A stretch of DNA of 64,000 nt from Desertivirga brevis (GCF_017355835.1 NZ_JAFEWF010000001.1:1116001-1180000); one strand, 5' to 3'. Shown: positions 1-9,989, numbered from the stretch's first letter. The notes: generated by a model not told the origin, from the letters alone. Numbers and translations: made by a program.

Positions 1-1740
1 CTCAATAGCTTTATCATTACTGTTGCAAACAACCATGACCGTTTTGGCTGCATCGTAGCGAAAAAACACGTATACCCCGTTCTCTGGCACGTACTGCATC
101 AGTTTTCCAGTTTGCAATGCAGTTGTATTCTTACGGTAAGTAGCTAATTTCCTGAAATAATTAAATGCCTGGTTCTCCTTCTTATCACGACCTTCGCCAG
201 TAAATTTATTCTTCTTATCCTCTGCCCAACCACCTTTGAAATCTTCACGCACCAGTCCGTCAGGGTTAGAAAAATTCTTCATCAACAATTCTGTACCATA
301 ATAAACTTGAGGGATACCGCGGGTGGTTAGCAAGAGCGCAAGTCCAGACTTGTACTTCTCAAAATCCTCCCCTATTACTGAATAATACCGGCTCATATCA
401 TGGTTATCCATAAAGACCACATTTCGGTAAGGATCTTCATAAATAAAGTCGTTAGCCAGAACAGAATATAGGCGGTTTACTCCACTTGTCCAGTCAAACT
501 TTCCATTCAAAGCTTCATAAATAGCGTCTTTCACCGCCACGTCTGTAATACCAGGAAGGTTAGTGTTTATGTTTTTATTTAATGTACTACCCTGAGTAAA
601 AAAGGCTTGATTCACTACACCATTCACTAATGTTTCTCCGAAAATGGATAAACGTGGAAATTCTGCTTTAAGCTTTTTTGCCCAATCGGCCATGTACACC
701 GGATCATTATAGGGATAAGTATCTAACCTCAACCCATCAATTCCAGCATACTCGATCCACCAGATATGGTTTTGATTCAGATAATTTTGAACGTACGGAT
801 TAGACTGATTCAGATCAGGCATGGAAGAAACGAACCAACCGTCTAGCATACGCTTCTTATCAGCCACTGAAGCATAAGGATCCATCACCGTTTGATCCTT
901 ATAGGTTGTCTGGGTGAACTGATCCCATTGGTGAACCCAGTTTTTCATAGGAAGGTCCTTTATGAACCAGTGCTCCGTCCCTGTATGGTTGTGTACGATG
1001 TCTTTAATCACCTTCAATCCCTTAGTGTGACACAGCTCAACATACTTTTTGTATAATTCGTTATTTCCATACCGGGGATCGATCTTATAATGATCAGTAG
1101 CAGCATATCCGTGGTAGGAAGATGAAGCCATATCATTTTCAATTTCCGGAGTCATCCAAACCGCTGTAATTCCCAGATCTTTAAGGTAATCCAGATGGTC
1201 CATTACTCCCTGGATATCTCCTCCATGGCGGTAGTACATGGAATCCCGGTTAAAGGTTGTTTCCCTCATGCCGTTCACGATGTCATTACTTTTATCACCA
1301 TTAGCAAAACGATCAGGCATCAGCAGGTAGATCAGATCGGCACTAGTTACCCCGTTTATCCTGGTTTGAGATCTATCCTTGCTCTTTAGCTCATAAGTAT
1401 AGCTTAGTGTTTTTGCGTTTCCTTTGCTAAAGCTGATCCTAAATGCTCCAGGTTTAGCGTTCGCTAAAATTTCAAGATCAAGGAATAAATAATTGGGATT
1501 TTCAACTTTATTGACACGAGTTAGTTTTACGCCAGGGTAACTTAAACTCACATTCCGCTCAGCGATCCTTTCTCCATGGATCAATAGCTGAAGCTTGGGA
1601 TTCTTCATTCCCACCCACCAAAACATTGGCTCCACACGTTCCAATTCAGGAATTTGAGCAAAAGTTGTGGCGGATAGTCCGGTTAGAAGGAATAGGACAA
1701 GCAGAATCCTCGTCACTGCATTTGCGTAAATACCTTTCAT
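1..1740 (-). CDS. GH13 alpha-amylase / neopullulanase-like enzyme, partial (C-terminus cut)
   Basis: Secreted or periplasmic glycoside hydrolase family 13 enzyme that should cut alpha-1,4 links of starch or maltodextrin. The frame is open from the ATG at 1740 to the left edge (580 codons seen). The N-terminus is a signal peptide (hydrophobic LLVLFLLTGLSATTFA), followed by a Cyc-maltodextrinase-type N-domain (about 30-120) and the TIM barrel. All three GH13 catalytic acids are present: nucleophile D340 in GLRLDTYPYND, acid/base E369 in IFGETLVNG and transition-state D448 in FMDNHDMSR. An in-frame ATG at 1758 would add six residues (MKRSLL), so the start is uncertain. The gene lies 85-103 nt downstream of the GH31 gene on the same strand, as the last visible gene of a Sus-like operon. 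SusA-type neopullulanase is the closest functional analogue; exact substrate is inferred. Confidence 0.9.
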   Translation of the reverse strand, partial: MKGIYANAVTRILLVLFLLTGLSATTFAQIPELERVEPMFWWVGMKNPKLQLLIHGERIAERNVSLSYPGVKLTRVNKVENPNYLFLDLEILANAKPGAFRISFSKGNAKTLSYTYELKSKDRSQTRINGVTSADLIYLLMPDRFANGDKSNDIVNGMRETTFNRDSMYYRHGGDIQGVMDHLDYLKDLGITAVWMTPEIENDMASSSYHGYAATDHYKIDPRYGNNELYKKYVELCHTKGLKVIKDIVHNHTGTEHWFIKDLPMKNWVHQWDQFTQTTYKDQTVMDPYASVADKKRMLDGWFVSSMPDLNQSNPYVQNYLNQNHIWWIEYAGIDGLRLDTYPYNDPVYMADWAKKLKAEFPRLSIFGETLVNGVVNQAFFTQGSTLNKNINTNLPGITDVAVKDAIYEALNGKFDWTSGVNRLYSVLANDFIYEDPYRNVVFMDNHDMSRYYSVIGEDFEKYKSGLALLLTTRGIPQVYYGTELLMKNFSNPDGLVREDFKGGWAEDKKNKFTGEGRDKKENQAFNYFRKLATYRKNTTALQTGKLMQYVPENGVYVFFRYDAAKTVMVVCNSNDKAIE

Positions 1741-1805
1741 TAATAAAGACCTTTTCATTAAAGAGTTTCAGTTAGATTTTAAAGGTAGATATAGGGTTGA
1801 GAAAG

Positions 1806-1830
1806 GCTGCCGGGTTGTAGACCCGACAGC
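1806..1830 (-). terminator. Intercistronic hairpin between GH31 and GH13 genes
   Basis: On the minus strand the arms GCTGTCGGGT and ACCCGGCAGC pair over 10 bp with a 5-nt loop (CTACA), including one U-G wobble that pairs only in minus-strand RNA; the plus strand would have a C-A mismatch. There is no long T-tract afterwards (CTTTCTC), so it may be a partial terminator or an mRNA-stabilising or processing stem rather than a full terminator. Confidence 0.5.
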
Positions 1831-1843
1831 GTAAGAAAGTGAT

Positions 1844-4300
1844 TTAGTAGCTCAATTTAAAAGCTCCGGAATTATTTTTAATCACCAGGCTCTTAACCTT
1901 AACTCCTTCTACCGCATTCGCTACACCCTGCGGATCGAATTTCGATACAGGATCTATAAAGTTCACAAAATCGTCTTTAAGCGCTACTGATCTATCATTA
2001 AGCTTTAAAGAGCTTAGATCACCAAAGCCATGTAAAACCACCTTAAGATTATTGAATTTAGATTTGAAGGAACCCTCTGCTTTTCCAAATTCGATAGTAT
2101 TGGTGGCTGCATCATAATTTATGTTCCTTTTGTAAAAAGCACCTTTTTCATAATTATAGCTCTCGCCGTCATCCTCATAATAAACAAAATTATTGTTTAC
2201 ACTACCCTTATAGATATGAACAACTAATGTATCTGTTGGCTTTTCGGATGTAGATTGAACCAGCGACTGCATTGGAATAATACTACTTTCCTTTACATAT
2301 ACAGGAAGTTTATGAGATGCAATCTGAGCGATTTTCTCCTGATTACCATTTTCGAGTGCATCTGTATACAAGTCGTAGAACTTACCTTTTGGGAAGTAGA
2401 TTTTTGCAAAAGCCTGAGTACTTGCAAATGGAGCAACCATGAACGCCTTTCCGAAAAAGTACTGATTCTGAAATTGGGTATCGTACACCTTCGGATCATG
2501 TGTATGATCAATTGCAAGGGTCCGCATTACCGGTAGTCCATTTTGCGTAGCCTCAAAGAAGGAAGAGTACAGGTAAGGCATCAATTTATAACGGAGATTG
2601 ACATAATTCCTGGAGATCTCAAGAGCTTCCTCTCCGTAAGACCATGGCTCGGACGACTTAGTATTTACTGCTGTATGATTACGGAAATATGGAGTGAATG
2701 CACCTAACTGCATCCAGCGGGTAAACAATGCAACAGATGGGTTGCCTGTGAATCCGCCGATATCCATGCCTGAAAAAGGAACGCCACTCACGCCTAAACT
2801 ATTCAGTAACCGCACGCCTGCTAACATATGGTCATCCTCCGAGCGGTTATCTCCGGTCCAGATAGCTGTATATCGTTGAAGTCCCGCATAGCCAGCTCTT
2901 GTAAGAATAAAAGGGCGTTTTCCCATCTCATTACGCGCCGACTCAAAACTTGCCCGGGCCATTTGCAGACCGTATACATTGTGTGCTTCTTTATGAGTAG
3001 TCATTTTTCCATCGTAATCAAAGATTACATTATTAGGCATTTTCTGTCCCCAAGTGGCAATCTCGTTCATGTCATTCCATAGACCGCTAACGCCTGTTTT
3101 AGCAAAGAACTTCACTTCGTTACCCCACCAGTCGCGACCTTTCGGACTTGTAAAGTCGGGGAAGTGACACCAGCCAGGCCACACCTGACCTGTATAGTTC
3201 TGGCCGTCAACATATTTAATAAATATGTTGTCTTTCAGACCCCGCTCGTAGGCTCCATACCCTTCTTCTACCTTTATCCCCGGATCAACGATCACAGTCG
3301 TTTTGAATCCCATGCTATTTAGCTTTGAGTTCATTTTTTGAGGGTCTAAGAAGCGGGACTTATTCCAGGTGAATAACTTGTAGTTATCCATGTAATGAAT
3401 GTCTAATGTAATTCCATCAGCAGGGATCTTCTTTTCACGCAGTGTTTGGGCGATCCGGAGCACTTCTACATCAGGATAGTAGCTATACCGGTTCTGCTGA
3501 TATCCAAGGCTCCAAAGCGGAGGAAGGTTCATTCGACCGGTAAGAGCTGTGTATGAGGTAATAATATCAGCAAGACGTGTATTGTAAATAAAGTAATAGT
3601 TCATCTCTCCGCCCTGGGCACTAAAGGACGAAAAACGATTATTACTGGCGCCAAAGTTGAAATCACTTTGGTAGGTATTATCCATAAAAATGCCGTAATT
3701 AAGACCAGCATGTATCCCTACATAAAAAGGAATGGTAGAATAAATCGGATCTTGGTTGGCTCCGTATCCAAATGCATCTGTATTCCAATTAGTATAGCCA
3801 CTGCCAAAACGATCCAGATTACCGGTCTTTTCACCTAATCCAATGAACCGCTCACCTTGCTGCATCTTTTTATAGGTGGTCACCTCCTCTCCAATCCAGG
3901 AAGTAGTGAGACCATTTTCATCCTGATTGATCACCTTCCCATCTTTGGTGTAGAAGGTAATTGAATAGGGCGACTTAATAATCTTCGCCTGAAGTGAATC
4001 AGTTGCGATAGTTATATCCTCTGCAGTCTGACTGATATTTACCTTTGTAGTTTGTGGTTTAGCAATTACGGCATAAGAAAAATCGCGACCAAGGGCCTTC
4101 TTATCTAACCGTACACGGATCACGTTGGGGGCAAAAACACTAATTTCTCCAAAGGCATTTTCTGTGGTGATGGAAACTTTCTGATCTTTAATCTCAACAG
4201 CAGTGACTTTTCCAACACCTTTTACCGGACTCTGTGCCTGAGCTGACAGAAGGGAAAGCACCGATGCAGCGAAGACCAGATAAGATAAAATTCTTTTCAT
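1844..4300 (-). CDS. GH31 alpha-glucosidase (DUF4968/DUF5110 type)
   Basis: Exo-acting alpha-glucosidase of glycoside hydrolase family 31, releasing glucose (or another alpha-linked sugar) from oligosaccharide ends, probably in the periplasm. 818 aa, usual family length. Residues 1-22 form a signal peptide (MKRILSYLVFAASVLSLLSA). Next come a DUF4968-like N-terminal beta domain, the catalytic barrel and a C-terminal DUF5110-like beta domain. The GH31 nucleophile is D410 in GLWNDMNE and the acid/base is D484 in WTGDNRSEDDH. The gene sits 71 nt after the SusE-like gene and before the GH13 gene, same strand, so it should degrade malto-oligosaccharides imported by the SusCD pair upstream. Xylosidase activity is possible within the family but the amylase neighbour argues for alpha-glucosidase. 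Confidence 0.93.
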   Translation of the reverse strand: MKRILSYLVFAASVLSLLSAQAQSPVKGVGKVTAVEIKDQKVSITTENAFGEISVFAPNVIRVRLDKKALGRDFSYAVIAKPQTTKVNISQTAEDITIATDSLQAKIIKSPYSITFYTKDGKVINQDENGLTTSWIGEEVTTYKKMQQGERFIGLGEKTGNLDRFGSGYTNWNTDAFGYGANQDPIYSTIPFYVGIHAGLNYGIFMDNTYQSDFNFGASNNRFSSFSAQGGEMNYYFIYNTRLADIITSYTALTGRMNLPPLWSLGYQQNRYSYYPDVEVLRIAQTLREKKIPADGITLDIHYMDNYKLFTWNKSRFLDPQKMNSKLNSMGFKTTVIVDPGIKVEEGYGAYERGLKDNIFIKYVDGQNYTGQVWPGWCHFPDFTSPKGRDWWGNEVKFFAKTGVSGLWNDMNEIATWGQKMPNNVIFDYDGKMTTHKEAHNVYGLQMARASFESARNEMGKRPFILTRAGYAGLQRYTAIWTGDNRSEDDHMLAGVRLLNSLGVSGVPFSGMDIGGFTGNPSVALFTRWMQLGAFTPYFRNHTAVNTKSSEPWSYGEEALEISRNYVNLRYKLMPYLYSSFFEATQNGLPVMRTLAIDHTHDPKVYDTQFQNQYFFGKAFMVAPFASTQAFAKIYFPKGKFYDLYTDALENGNQEKIAQIASHKLPVYVKESSIIPMQSLVQSTSEKPTDTLVVHIYKGSVNNNFVYYEDDGESYNYEKGAFYKRNINYDAATNTIEFGKAEGSFKSKFNNLKVVLHGFGDLSSLKLNDRSVALKDDFVNFIDPVSKFDPQGVANAVEGVKVKSLVIKNNSGAFKLSY

Positions 4301-4324
4301 GTGTGTTTATAATTAGGATAAATA

Positions 4325-4356
4325 GTCCCGCAGGCTGATCAAAAGACCTGCAGGAC
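4325..4356 (-). terminator. Intercistronic hairpin between SusE-like and GH31 genes
   Basis: Minus-strand RNA can form a 10-bp stem, GTCCTGCAGG with CCTGCGGGAC, around a 12-nt loop. The single non-Watson-Crick position is U-G in the minus-strand RNA and C-A on the other strand, which favours a role in the sus transcript. No T-tract follows. It may separate high SusCDE mRNA levels from lower enzyme levels; that role is inferred. Confidence 0.5.
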
Positions 4357-4371
4357 AGAAATTAAAGGAAT

Positions 4372-5388
4372 TTACAGTTTAGTTAGGGTATAAGTACCTG
4401 TTACCAGATTCATATCAATCCTATAGGTACCGGCAGCAGTTACATTTATATCGCTTCCGCCAGAAGCAAGCACCCCGCTTGACCCGCCGAAGTTGGTACC
4501 CCAATCATCGTTCAACCTGAATTTGATGGCACCCGGGATTAATGTAGTAGTCACACTCCAAAGCTTTGTCTCCCTGTTGTAGGTCATGTCGGTATCAGTG
4601 TTCCAACCCCCAAGTGTTGCACTACCAATAACACCCCATGAATAAGGAGTAAAGGTGATAGTATTGCTATTCAAATCAACAGTAACTTTAAATGTACCTG
4701 CCGATGGAGCTACTAAATCGCCTCCTCCAACGGAAATAGAACCTGCCGTTGATCCTTTACCATATTCGGGAGGTCCCCATGATTTTTTGGTTAGCACTTT
4801 AAAGCTTAAGTTTCCTGTTGTAAAGGTGATTAAGCCTTCGTAGATACCATTACTTGTAGGAGAAACTATGCTGTCTGCAGTTGCAGGGGTCCAACCCTGA
4901 TAAGCACCAGGAACATACAGCCAACTTGTAGAAGCGTAAGGAGTAACCTTCATCTGCAAAGTATTCGAATATACAGGTGTATATTGCTCCGAAATAGATG
5001 ATTTAATCCTTACCTCAATGTCTGTAGCCTTCTCTGTTGGGATCCCTAACTTAAGCACCAAGCTATTCAATTCGGCACCAGTGAATTCTTTCGTTAAAGC
5101 GTTGGCATCAAATGTCGCTTCTTCTGTATCTGTAAAGTTTGTTCCCTTTACGGCTATCTCTAGCGTGTTCGTTATGACGGCATCGTAACCAAAATCAGGC
5201 TTGGTGATGGTGATGGTAAGGGCTTTATTATTTTCGGCTGCTTTTGTAAGTACAATGGTACTCGCACTGGCCGATACTGTAGAAGGAGTTCCTGACGTGG
5301 CAACGATCATATCCCCTTCTTTTGAACATGCAGCAAAAAATAGTGCAAGCATGCTCAAGGTAAATATTCTATTTAACAACGATTTCAT
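4372..5388 (-). CDS. SusE/SusF-like starch-binding outer-membrane lipoprotein
   Basis: Surface lipoprotein that probably holds starch or maltodextrin next to the SusCD transporter. 338 aa with a lipobox ending at C21 (LALFFAACSKEG). An N-terminal SusE-type domain (about 25-140, with the repeated VTNTLEIAVKGTNF / TPVYSNTLQMKV style strands) is followed by two short all-beta carbohydrate-binding units: one around WLYVPGAYQGWTPATAD and one around WGVIGSATLGGWNTDTDM, both rich in Trp and Tyr as in the SusE/SusF modules. It starts 18 nt downstream of the SusD gene and precedes the GH31 gene, the normal Sus order. It has two binding modules and no SusF partner is seen nearby. Ligand is inferred from context. 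Confidence 0.88.
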   Translation of the reverse strand: MKSLLNRIFTLSMLALFFAACSKEGDMIVATSGTPSTVSASASTIVLTKAAENNKALTITITKPDFGYDAVITNTLEIAVKGTNFTDTEEATFDANALTKEFTGAELNSLVLKLGIPTEKATDIEVRIKSSISEQYTPVYSNTLQMKVTPYASTSWLYVPGAYQGWTPATADSIVSPTSNGIYEGLITFTTGNLSFKVLTKKSWGPPEYGKGSTAGSISVGGGDLVAPSAGTFKVTVDLNSNTITFTPYSWGVIGSATLGGWNTDTDMTYNRETKLWSVTTTLIPGAIKFRLNDDWGTNFGGSSGVLASGGSDINVTAAGTYRIDMNLVTGTYTLTKL

Positions 5389-5406
5389 ATTGTAATTCTT
5401 CGATGG

Positions 5407-6993
5407 TTAGTAACCTGTGTTCTGTTTCAAATTTGGATTGGCAATGAGATCAGTAGAAGGAATCGGGAATAAAGTCCTGAAAGATTCTACGCCCTTACCC
5501 GAAAGCGATCCACCCTTCCATGGCCATACATAAGAGGCATCAGTGAATTTACCAAAGCGGATCAGGTCTGTCCTTCTGAACGCTTCCCAGTACAGTTCTC
5601 TTGCCCTCTCATCCAAAATGCTGTTGAGACTTAAAAAAGTTAAGTTTCCTGAATTATTACCATAAGCCCTTTGACGAAGAAGATTAACATATTGCAAAGC
5701 CTGTGCAACCGTACCTCCGGTTCCTCCACGTAAAACCGCTTCTGCATAAATGAGATACATCTCAGCCAGACGGAAAAGCGGAAAATCTGTTGAGGTGTAA
5801 ATACCTCCCACAGAAGGAGCAGTTGCACCCGTTGAAGTGATGTTCTTAAATTTAGTTACAGCTAAACCATCATTAAAGGTTGTTATATCTGTATTTGCTG
5901 TCTTTGAGCCAAAAAACATCGCCCTTTTATCAGAATTGCCGCTATAATCGCCGAATATCTCCGGTAGGGTCTGGCGACTGCGATTTCCACCCCAGCCCCC
6001 ATTTGGAATACCGTAGGACGAAGGCCCCATAGCACCACTAATGGCAGCGTTAATTAAATAAGTAGTTCCGCCGAAGTTTTGAGTATATACACCATCATAG
6101 TTGATGGAAAGGATCGTTTCAGGGTTATTCAGGTTATTATCTGCAAGAAATAAATTAGCATATCTAGCATGCAGTGAATAACCGGCATCAATCACTTTTT
6201 TAGAGTAAGTGATCGCCTCGGTATATTTTGGAGTTCCGGTATAAACAGCGGCGTTCAGATACAAACGAGCCAATAAAGCCCAGGCTGCCGCCTTATCTGC
6301 CCTTCCATATTCATTCTGTTTTGCCGCAACTAACTCTGGTTCGATAGCCAGCAATTCAGACTCGACATACTTGAACAATTCAGCCCTTGTAATTTGTTTC
6401 GCTGCCTCAGCTCCAAATTCAGATTCCTCTGTTATAAAAGGAGGATTACCAAAAAGGTCCATAAGCACCCAGTATTGGAAAGCTCTTAAGAACCGCGCTT
6501 CGGCACGATATTGTTGGACGGCAGTTAGATCAGTACCGCTTATACCTCTGCCGCTGAGTTTAGCATCAGTACTCTCCTTTAAAAATGCGTTTGCAACAGT
6601 AATTTGGTACAAACTTCTTGTATACAGGCCTTGTAATAAGACATTGTTAGCATTCCAGGTTAATTGATCAAGTTCTCCTACCCCGCCTGCTGCATCGTTA
6701 ACCCAAGCACACAATGCCTCGTCGGAAGTCAGTTCCTGTGCGTTCCAGTAAAGGCGAAGGAAGTCAGAAGTTCCTGCATCAATTCCACCCAGGTCGCTGC
6801 TTCCAGAACCTGTACTACCTGTTAGTGCATAAGCTCCGTATACTTTGGCAAGAACATTTTTATAGCCTGCTGCAGAATTAAAGGCCTCATCTCCAGCTAC
6901 GTTATTTGTTGGAGTTAGGTCGAGATCCTTGTTGCAGGAACTAGCTGTAATAGCAATAATTATTGCTGTGAATATTTTGAATAGTCTTTTCAT
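5407..6993 (-). CDS. SusD/RagB-family nutrient-binding lipoprotein (starch locus)
   Basis: Outer-membrane lipoprotein that forms the lid of a SusC channel and captures glycan. 528 aa; lipobox with C20 (IAITASSCNKDLDL). The SusD-like N-terminal TPR-type helices are present (for example RAEARFLRAFQYWVLMDLFGNPP near 165-190), as is the RagB/SusD C-terminal domain with the typical endings LYWEAFRRTDLIRFGKF and FPIPSTDLIANPNLKQN. It lies 19 nt downstream of the SusC gene and 18 nt before the SusE-like gene, so the three are almost certainly co-transcribed. Starch or maltodextrin specificity is inferred from the neighbouring GH13 and GH31 genes. Confidence 0.95.
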   Translation of the reverse strand: MKRLFKIFTAIIIAITASSCNKDLDLTPTNNVAGDEAFNSAAGYKNVLAKVYGAYALTGSTGSGSSDLGGIDAGTSDFLRLYWNAQELTSDEALCAWVNDAAGGVGELDQLTWNANNVLLQGLYTRSLYQITVANAFLKESTDAKLSGRGISGTDLTAVQQYRAEARFLRAFQYWVLMDLFGNPPFITEESEFGAEAAKQITRAELFKYVESELLAIEPELVAAKQNEYGRADKAAAWALLARLYLNAAVYTGTPKYTEAITYSKKVIDAGYSLHARYANLFLADNNLNNPETILSINYDGVYTQNFGGTTYLINAAISGAMGPSSYGIPNGGWGGNRSRQTLPEIFGDYSGNSDKRAMFFGSKTANTDITTFNDGLAVTKFKNITSTGATAPSVGGIYTSTDFPLFRLAEMYLIYAEAVLRGGTGGTVAQALQYVNLLRQRAYGNNSGNLTFLSLNSILDERARELYWEAFRRTDLIRFGKFTDASYVWPWKGGSLSGKGVESFRTLFPIPSTDLIANPNLKQNTGY

Positions 6994-7012
6994 AACTGGT
7001 TATCCTTAAAAA

Positions 7013-9955
7013 TTAGAATCCAACATTTATCCCTAGTACAAAAGTTCTGGGACGAGGGTATAGGTTGTAATCAATGCCATTTTGCACTTCCGGATCTACA
7101 CCTTTATACTTGGTTACCGTAAATACATTGCGCACGTTTGCGGAAATATTGAAGCTCGAAATACCCTTTACCACTCTACCGAAATCGTAACTCAGTCCCA
7201 GATTATCCATTTTCAGGAATGAAGCATTTTTAATGTAATAGTCGCTGTAAAACTCGTTATTCGTAAAACCTGTGTTCAGGAAATCGGATGTAGCGTTATT
7301 GATCAAACCAGCAGGACTGATGATATTTGACGCTGTAGCGAAGTTTGCTGATATGTTGTCGTACAGGTAATTTCCGAGGCTCGATCTAAGCACAGTGCTT
7401 AAGGTCCATTTTTGATAGTTGAACGAGCTTGAGAATCCGAGGATCCATTTTGGAACCGGAGAATTATACAAATATCTGTCGGCGTTATTAATAGAACCAT
7501 CATTATTCAAATCCTGATAAGCCCCCTGAATCGGTCTGCCATTACCATCATAGATCTGCTTGTATGTGTAAAAAGCATAGGGCGTGTTATTGATAGCATG
7601 AGCCTGAATAAAGTTACCAGTCGCACCGGTGATACCTCCTGTTAATATAACATCACTATTCAGACGAGTGATCTTACTTTTATTATGTGTAGCGTTGAAG
7701 CTAAGGTCCCAGTTCATGTTTTTCTTCCGTACCGGGTTTGCCGACAAAGAAAACTCCACCCCTTTATTTTCCATATTACCCAAATTGATAGTAAGGAAAT
7801 TGCTAAAGTTGGAGCCAACTGATACGGGCACTCTACTGATCAGATCTTTAGTTTTTTTATAGTATACATCGATGCTACCAGAAATTCTGCCATTGAGGAA
7901 CCCATAATCAATACCAGCGTTTGAAGTGGTGGTGGTCTCCCATTTTAAATCAGAGTTGTAAGGAACCGGAGTTGACATATAATAAAATTCATTTCCAATC
8001 TGGTAACGTGATTCATTACTACTACTATAATAAGTCGGCAAGTAGTAGTAATTGTCAATTCCTTCCTGCTGCCCAGTTACACCGTAACTCAAGCGAAGTT
8101 TAAGATCGGATATATTGTTATTGCTTGCCAGGAAGTCTTCCTGTTTTACTTTCCAGGTAAATGCTGCTGAGGGAAAAACACCCCAGCGGTTTTCTTCGCT
8201 GAACCTTGAAGATCCATCTGTACGTACGGTACCGGAAACAATATACTTGTTGGCTAAAGTGTAAATTACCCTTCCGTAATAAGATAATAATCTGTTTTCA
8301 GGAATATCGTAAGGATAAACCGGCTGACTGATCACAGTAGTTGCATCGGCCTGGTAGGTTGGGAAATTATTATTCCTTGTTCTGTAAGCGTAATACCCGT
8401 AACCCGCAGTAGCGTTAATATTGCTATTAATGGATTTCAAATCTTTAGCGTAGTTCAAATAGAACTCGGCTACCTTATTCGAATAATTATTATCGTACCG
8501 GGTGATATTGCCTTTAGTACCGATATTAGAGGCAGCAAAAGCAGGAATAAAAGTTCCACCTTTACCTTTTGCAACATCATATCCTAAATTTAAATTAGCA
8601 TGAAGCTCGGGAAGGAAATGGAATGAATAGTCGAATTTAATATTACCGAAACTGCGTGCAACCTTACTTGAATCACTTTTGGTATTCAGCAGACCTACAG
8701 GGTTACGAGGTGCATTCGGATTTGGCGTAGAAGGATCTGTTTGCCATTCATAATAGCCGCCGAAAGAGTTATCGGCATAAACAGACTGAGTTGGATCAAA
8801 CTGCGCAGCTGAAGTAATAGCACTCTGGTTTCCGAAAAAAGATTCAGAAAGAGATCCTTTAATGTTCAAATCGATTTTAAGATGCTTGTTGAATAATGAA
8901 GGAGAGACACTAAGAGCGCCTGATGTTCTCTTCATGTTGTCCCTTTGAAGGATACCGTCATTATCTAAATATCCCAGGGACACGCGAAACGGAACTTTCT
9001 TATAACTACCAGTTACACTCAGGTTATTATCAGAAGTGAAGGCTTCCCGGTAGATCTGGTCGTACCAGTTTGTATTTGCAGTTCCTAACAAAGCTTTTTG
9101 AACATCTGTTCCGTTTGCATTTACATATTCACGAACCTGATCTGCAGAGAGTACATTTAGTGTCCTGGACGCGTTGGCCAATGCAGCCTGACTGTTGAAG
9201 TTGAAAGTCAATCGACCGCTTTGCCCCTTTTTAGTAGTGATCAGAATAACCCCGTTCGACGCCCTTGAACCATATATAGCAGTTGCATTTGCGTCTTTTA
9301 ACACGTTCATCGATTCAATGTCATTAGGGTTGATCAGGCTTAAAGCATTACCCACCCCTGAAATGCTACTACTGCTCAAGGGAACACCATCTACCACAAT
9401 TAAAGGATCATTACTGGCATTGAGCGATGCACCACCTCTGATACGTATGGTAGAACTACCGCCAGGCTGTCCACCGCTGCTAGTGATCTGAACCCCGGCA
9501 ACTTTACCAGTGATCAACTGTTCGGGAGACGTTACGTTTCCCTTTTGAAAATCTTTGGATGTCACCGTGGTAATAGAGCCGGTTACATCGTTTTTCTGTT
9601 GAGAGCCATAACCAATCACCACAACCTCGTTCAAGGATTGTGCACTCGGCTGCAATTGGATATTTAGTGTAGTAGCACCGCTGATATTAACAGTTTTAGT
9701 AAGAGGCTGATAACCAATAAAGGTTACCTGGACCGAAACACTCCCATTATTTAAGCCTGTTATTTTGAAATTACCGTTAGGATCTGTTGAAGTTCCCTTA
9801 CTTAAACTTTTTATCACCACTGATGCTCCAGGCAGCGGTTCATTTTTTTCATCGGATACTTTACCTGTAAGGCTTCCTGTTTGTGCTAATGCTATTAAAG
9901 GGAATAATAACATTGCATACAGAAAAACATATCCTTTAGTATAGATTCTTCTCAT
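7013..9955 (-). CDS. SusC/RagA-family TonB-dependent transporter (starch locus)
   Basis: Outer-membrane beta-barrel that imports oligosaccharides with energy from TonB. 980 aa, typical for SusC. Signal peptide to about residue 24 (MLLFPLIALAQ), then a carboxypeptidase-D-regulatory-like domain (about 27-110), a TonB-box region (NEVVVIGYGSQQK) and a plug with the SusC signatures GVQITSSGGQPGGSSTIRIR, PLIVVDGVPL and LKDANATAIYGSRASNGVI. The barrel ends in the hydrophobic-aromatic C-terminus FVLGINVGF. It is the first structural gene of the operon; a 525-bp leader separates it from the SusR-like regulator upstream. Confidence 0.96.
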   Translation of the reverse strand: MRRIYTKGYVFLYAMLLFPLIALAQTGSLTGKVSDEKNEPLPGASVVIKSLSKGTSTDPNGNFKITGLNNGSVSVQVTFIGYQPLTKTVNISGATTLNIQLQPSAQSLNEVVVIGYGSQQKNDVTGSITTVTSKDFQKGNVTSPEQLITGKVAGVQITSSGGQPGGSSTIRIRGGASLNASNDPLIVVDGVPLSSSSISGVGNALSLINPNDIESMNVLKDANATAIYGSRASNGVILITTKKGQSGRLTFNFNSQAALANASRTLNVLSADQVREYVNANGTDVQKALLGTANTNWYDQIYREAFTSDNNLSVTGSYKKVPFRVSLGYLDNDGILQRDNMKRTSGALSVSPSLFNKHLKIDLNIKGSLSESFFGNQSAITSAAQFDPTQSVYADNSFGGYYEWQTDPSTPNPNAPRNPVGLLNTKSDSSKVARSFGNIKFDYSFHFLPELHANLNLGYDVAKGKGGTFIPAFAASNIGTKGNITRYDNNYSNKVAEFYLNYAKDLKSINSNINATAGYGYYAYRTRNNNFPTYQADATTVISQPVYPYDIPENRLLSYYGRVIYTLANKYIVSGTVRTDGSSRFSEENRWGVFPSAAFTWKVKQEDFLASNNNISDLKLRLSYGVTGQQEGIDNYYYLPTYYSSSNESRYQIGNEFYYMSTPVPYNSDLKWETTTTSNAGIDYGFLNGRISGSIDVYYKKTKDLISRVPVSVGSNFSNFLTINLGNMENKGVEFSLSANPVRKKNMNWDLSFNATHNKSKITRLNSDVILTGGITGATGNFIQAHAINNTPYAFYTYKQIYDGNGRPIQGAYQDLNNDGSINNADRYLYNSPVPKWILGFSSSFNYQKWTLSTVLRSSLGNYLYDNISANFATASNIISPAGLINNATSDFLNTGFTNNEFYSDYYIKNASFLKMDNLGLSYDFGRVVKGISSFNISANVRNVFTVTKYKGVDPEVQNGIDYNLYPRPRTFVLGINVGF

Positions 9956-9989
9956 TTTAAATTGGTTGAATTTTTGGTTCTTTGATTGG

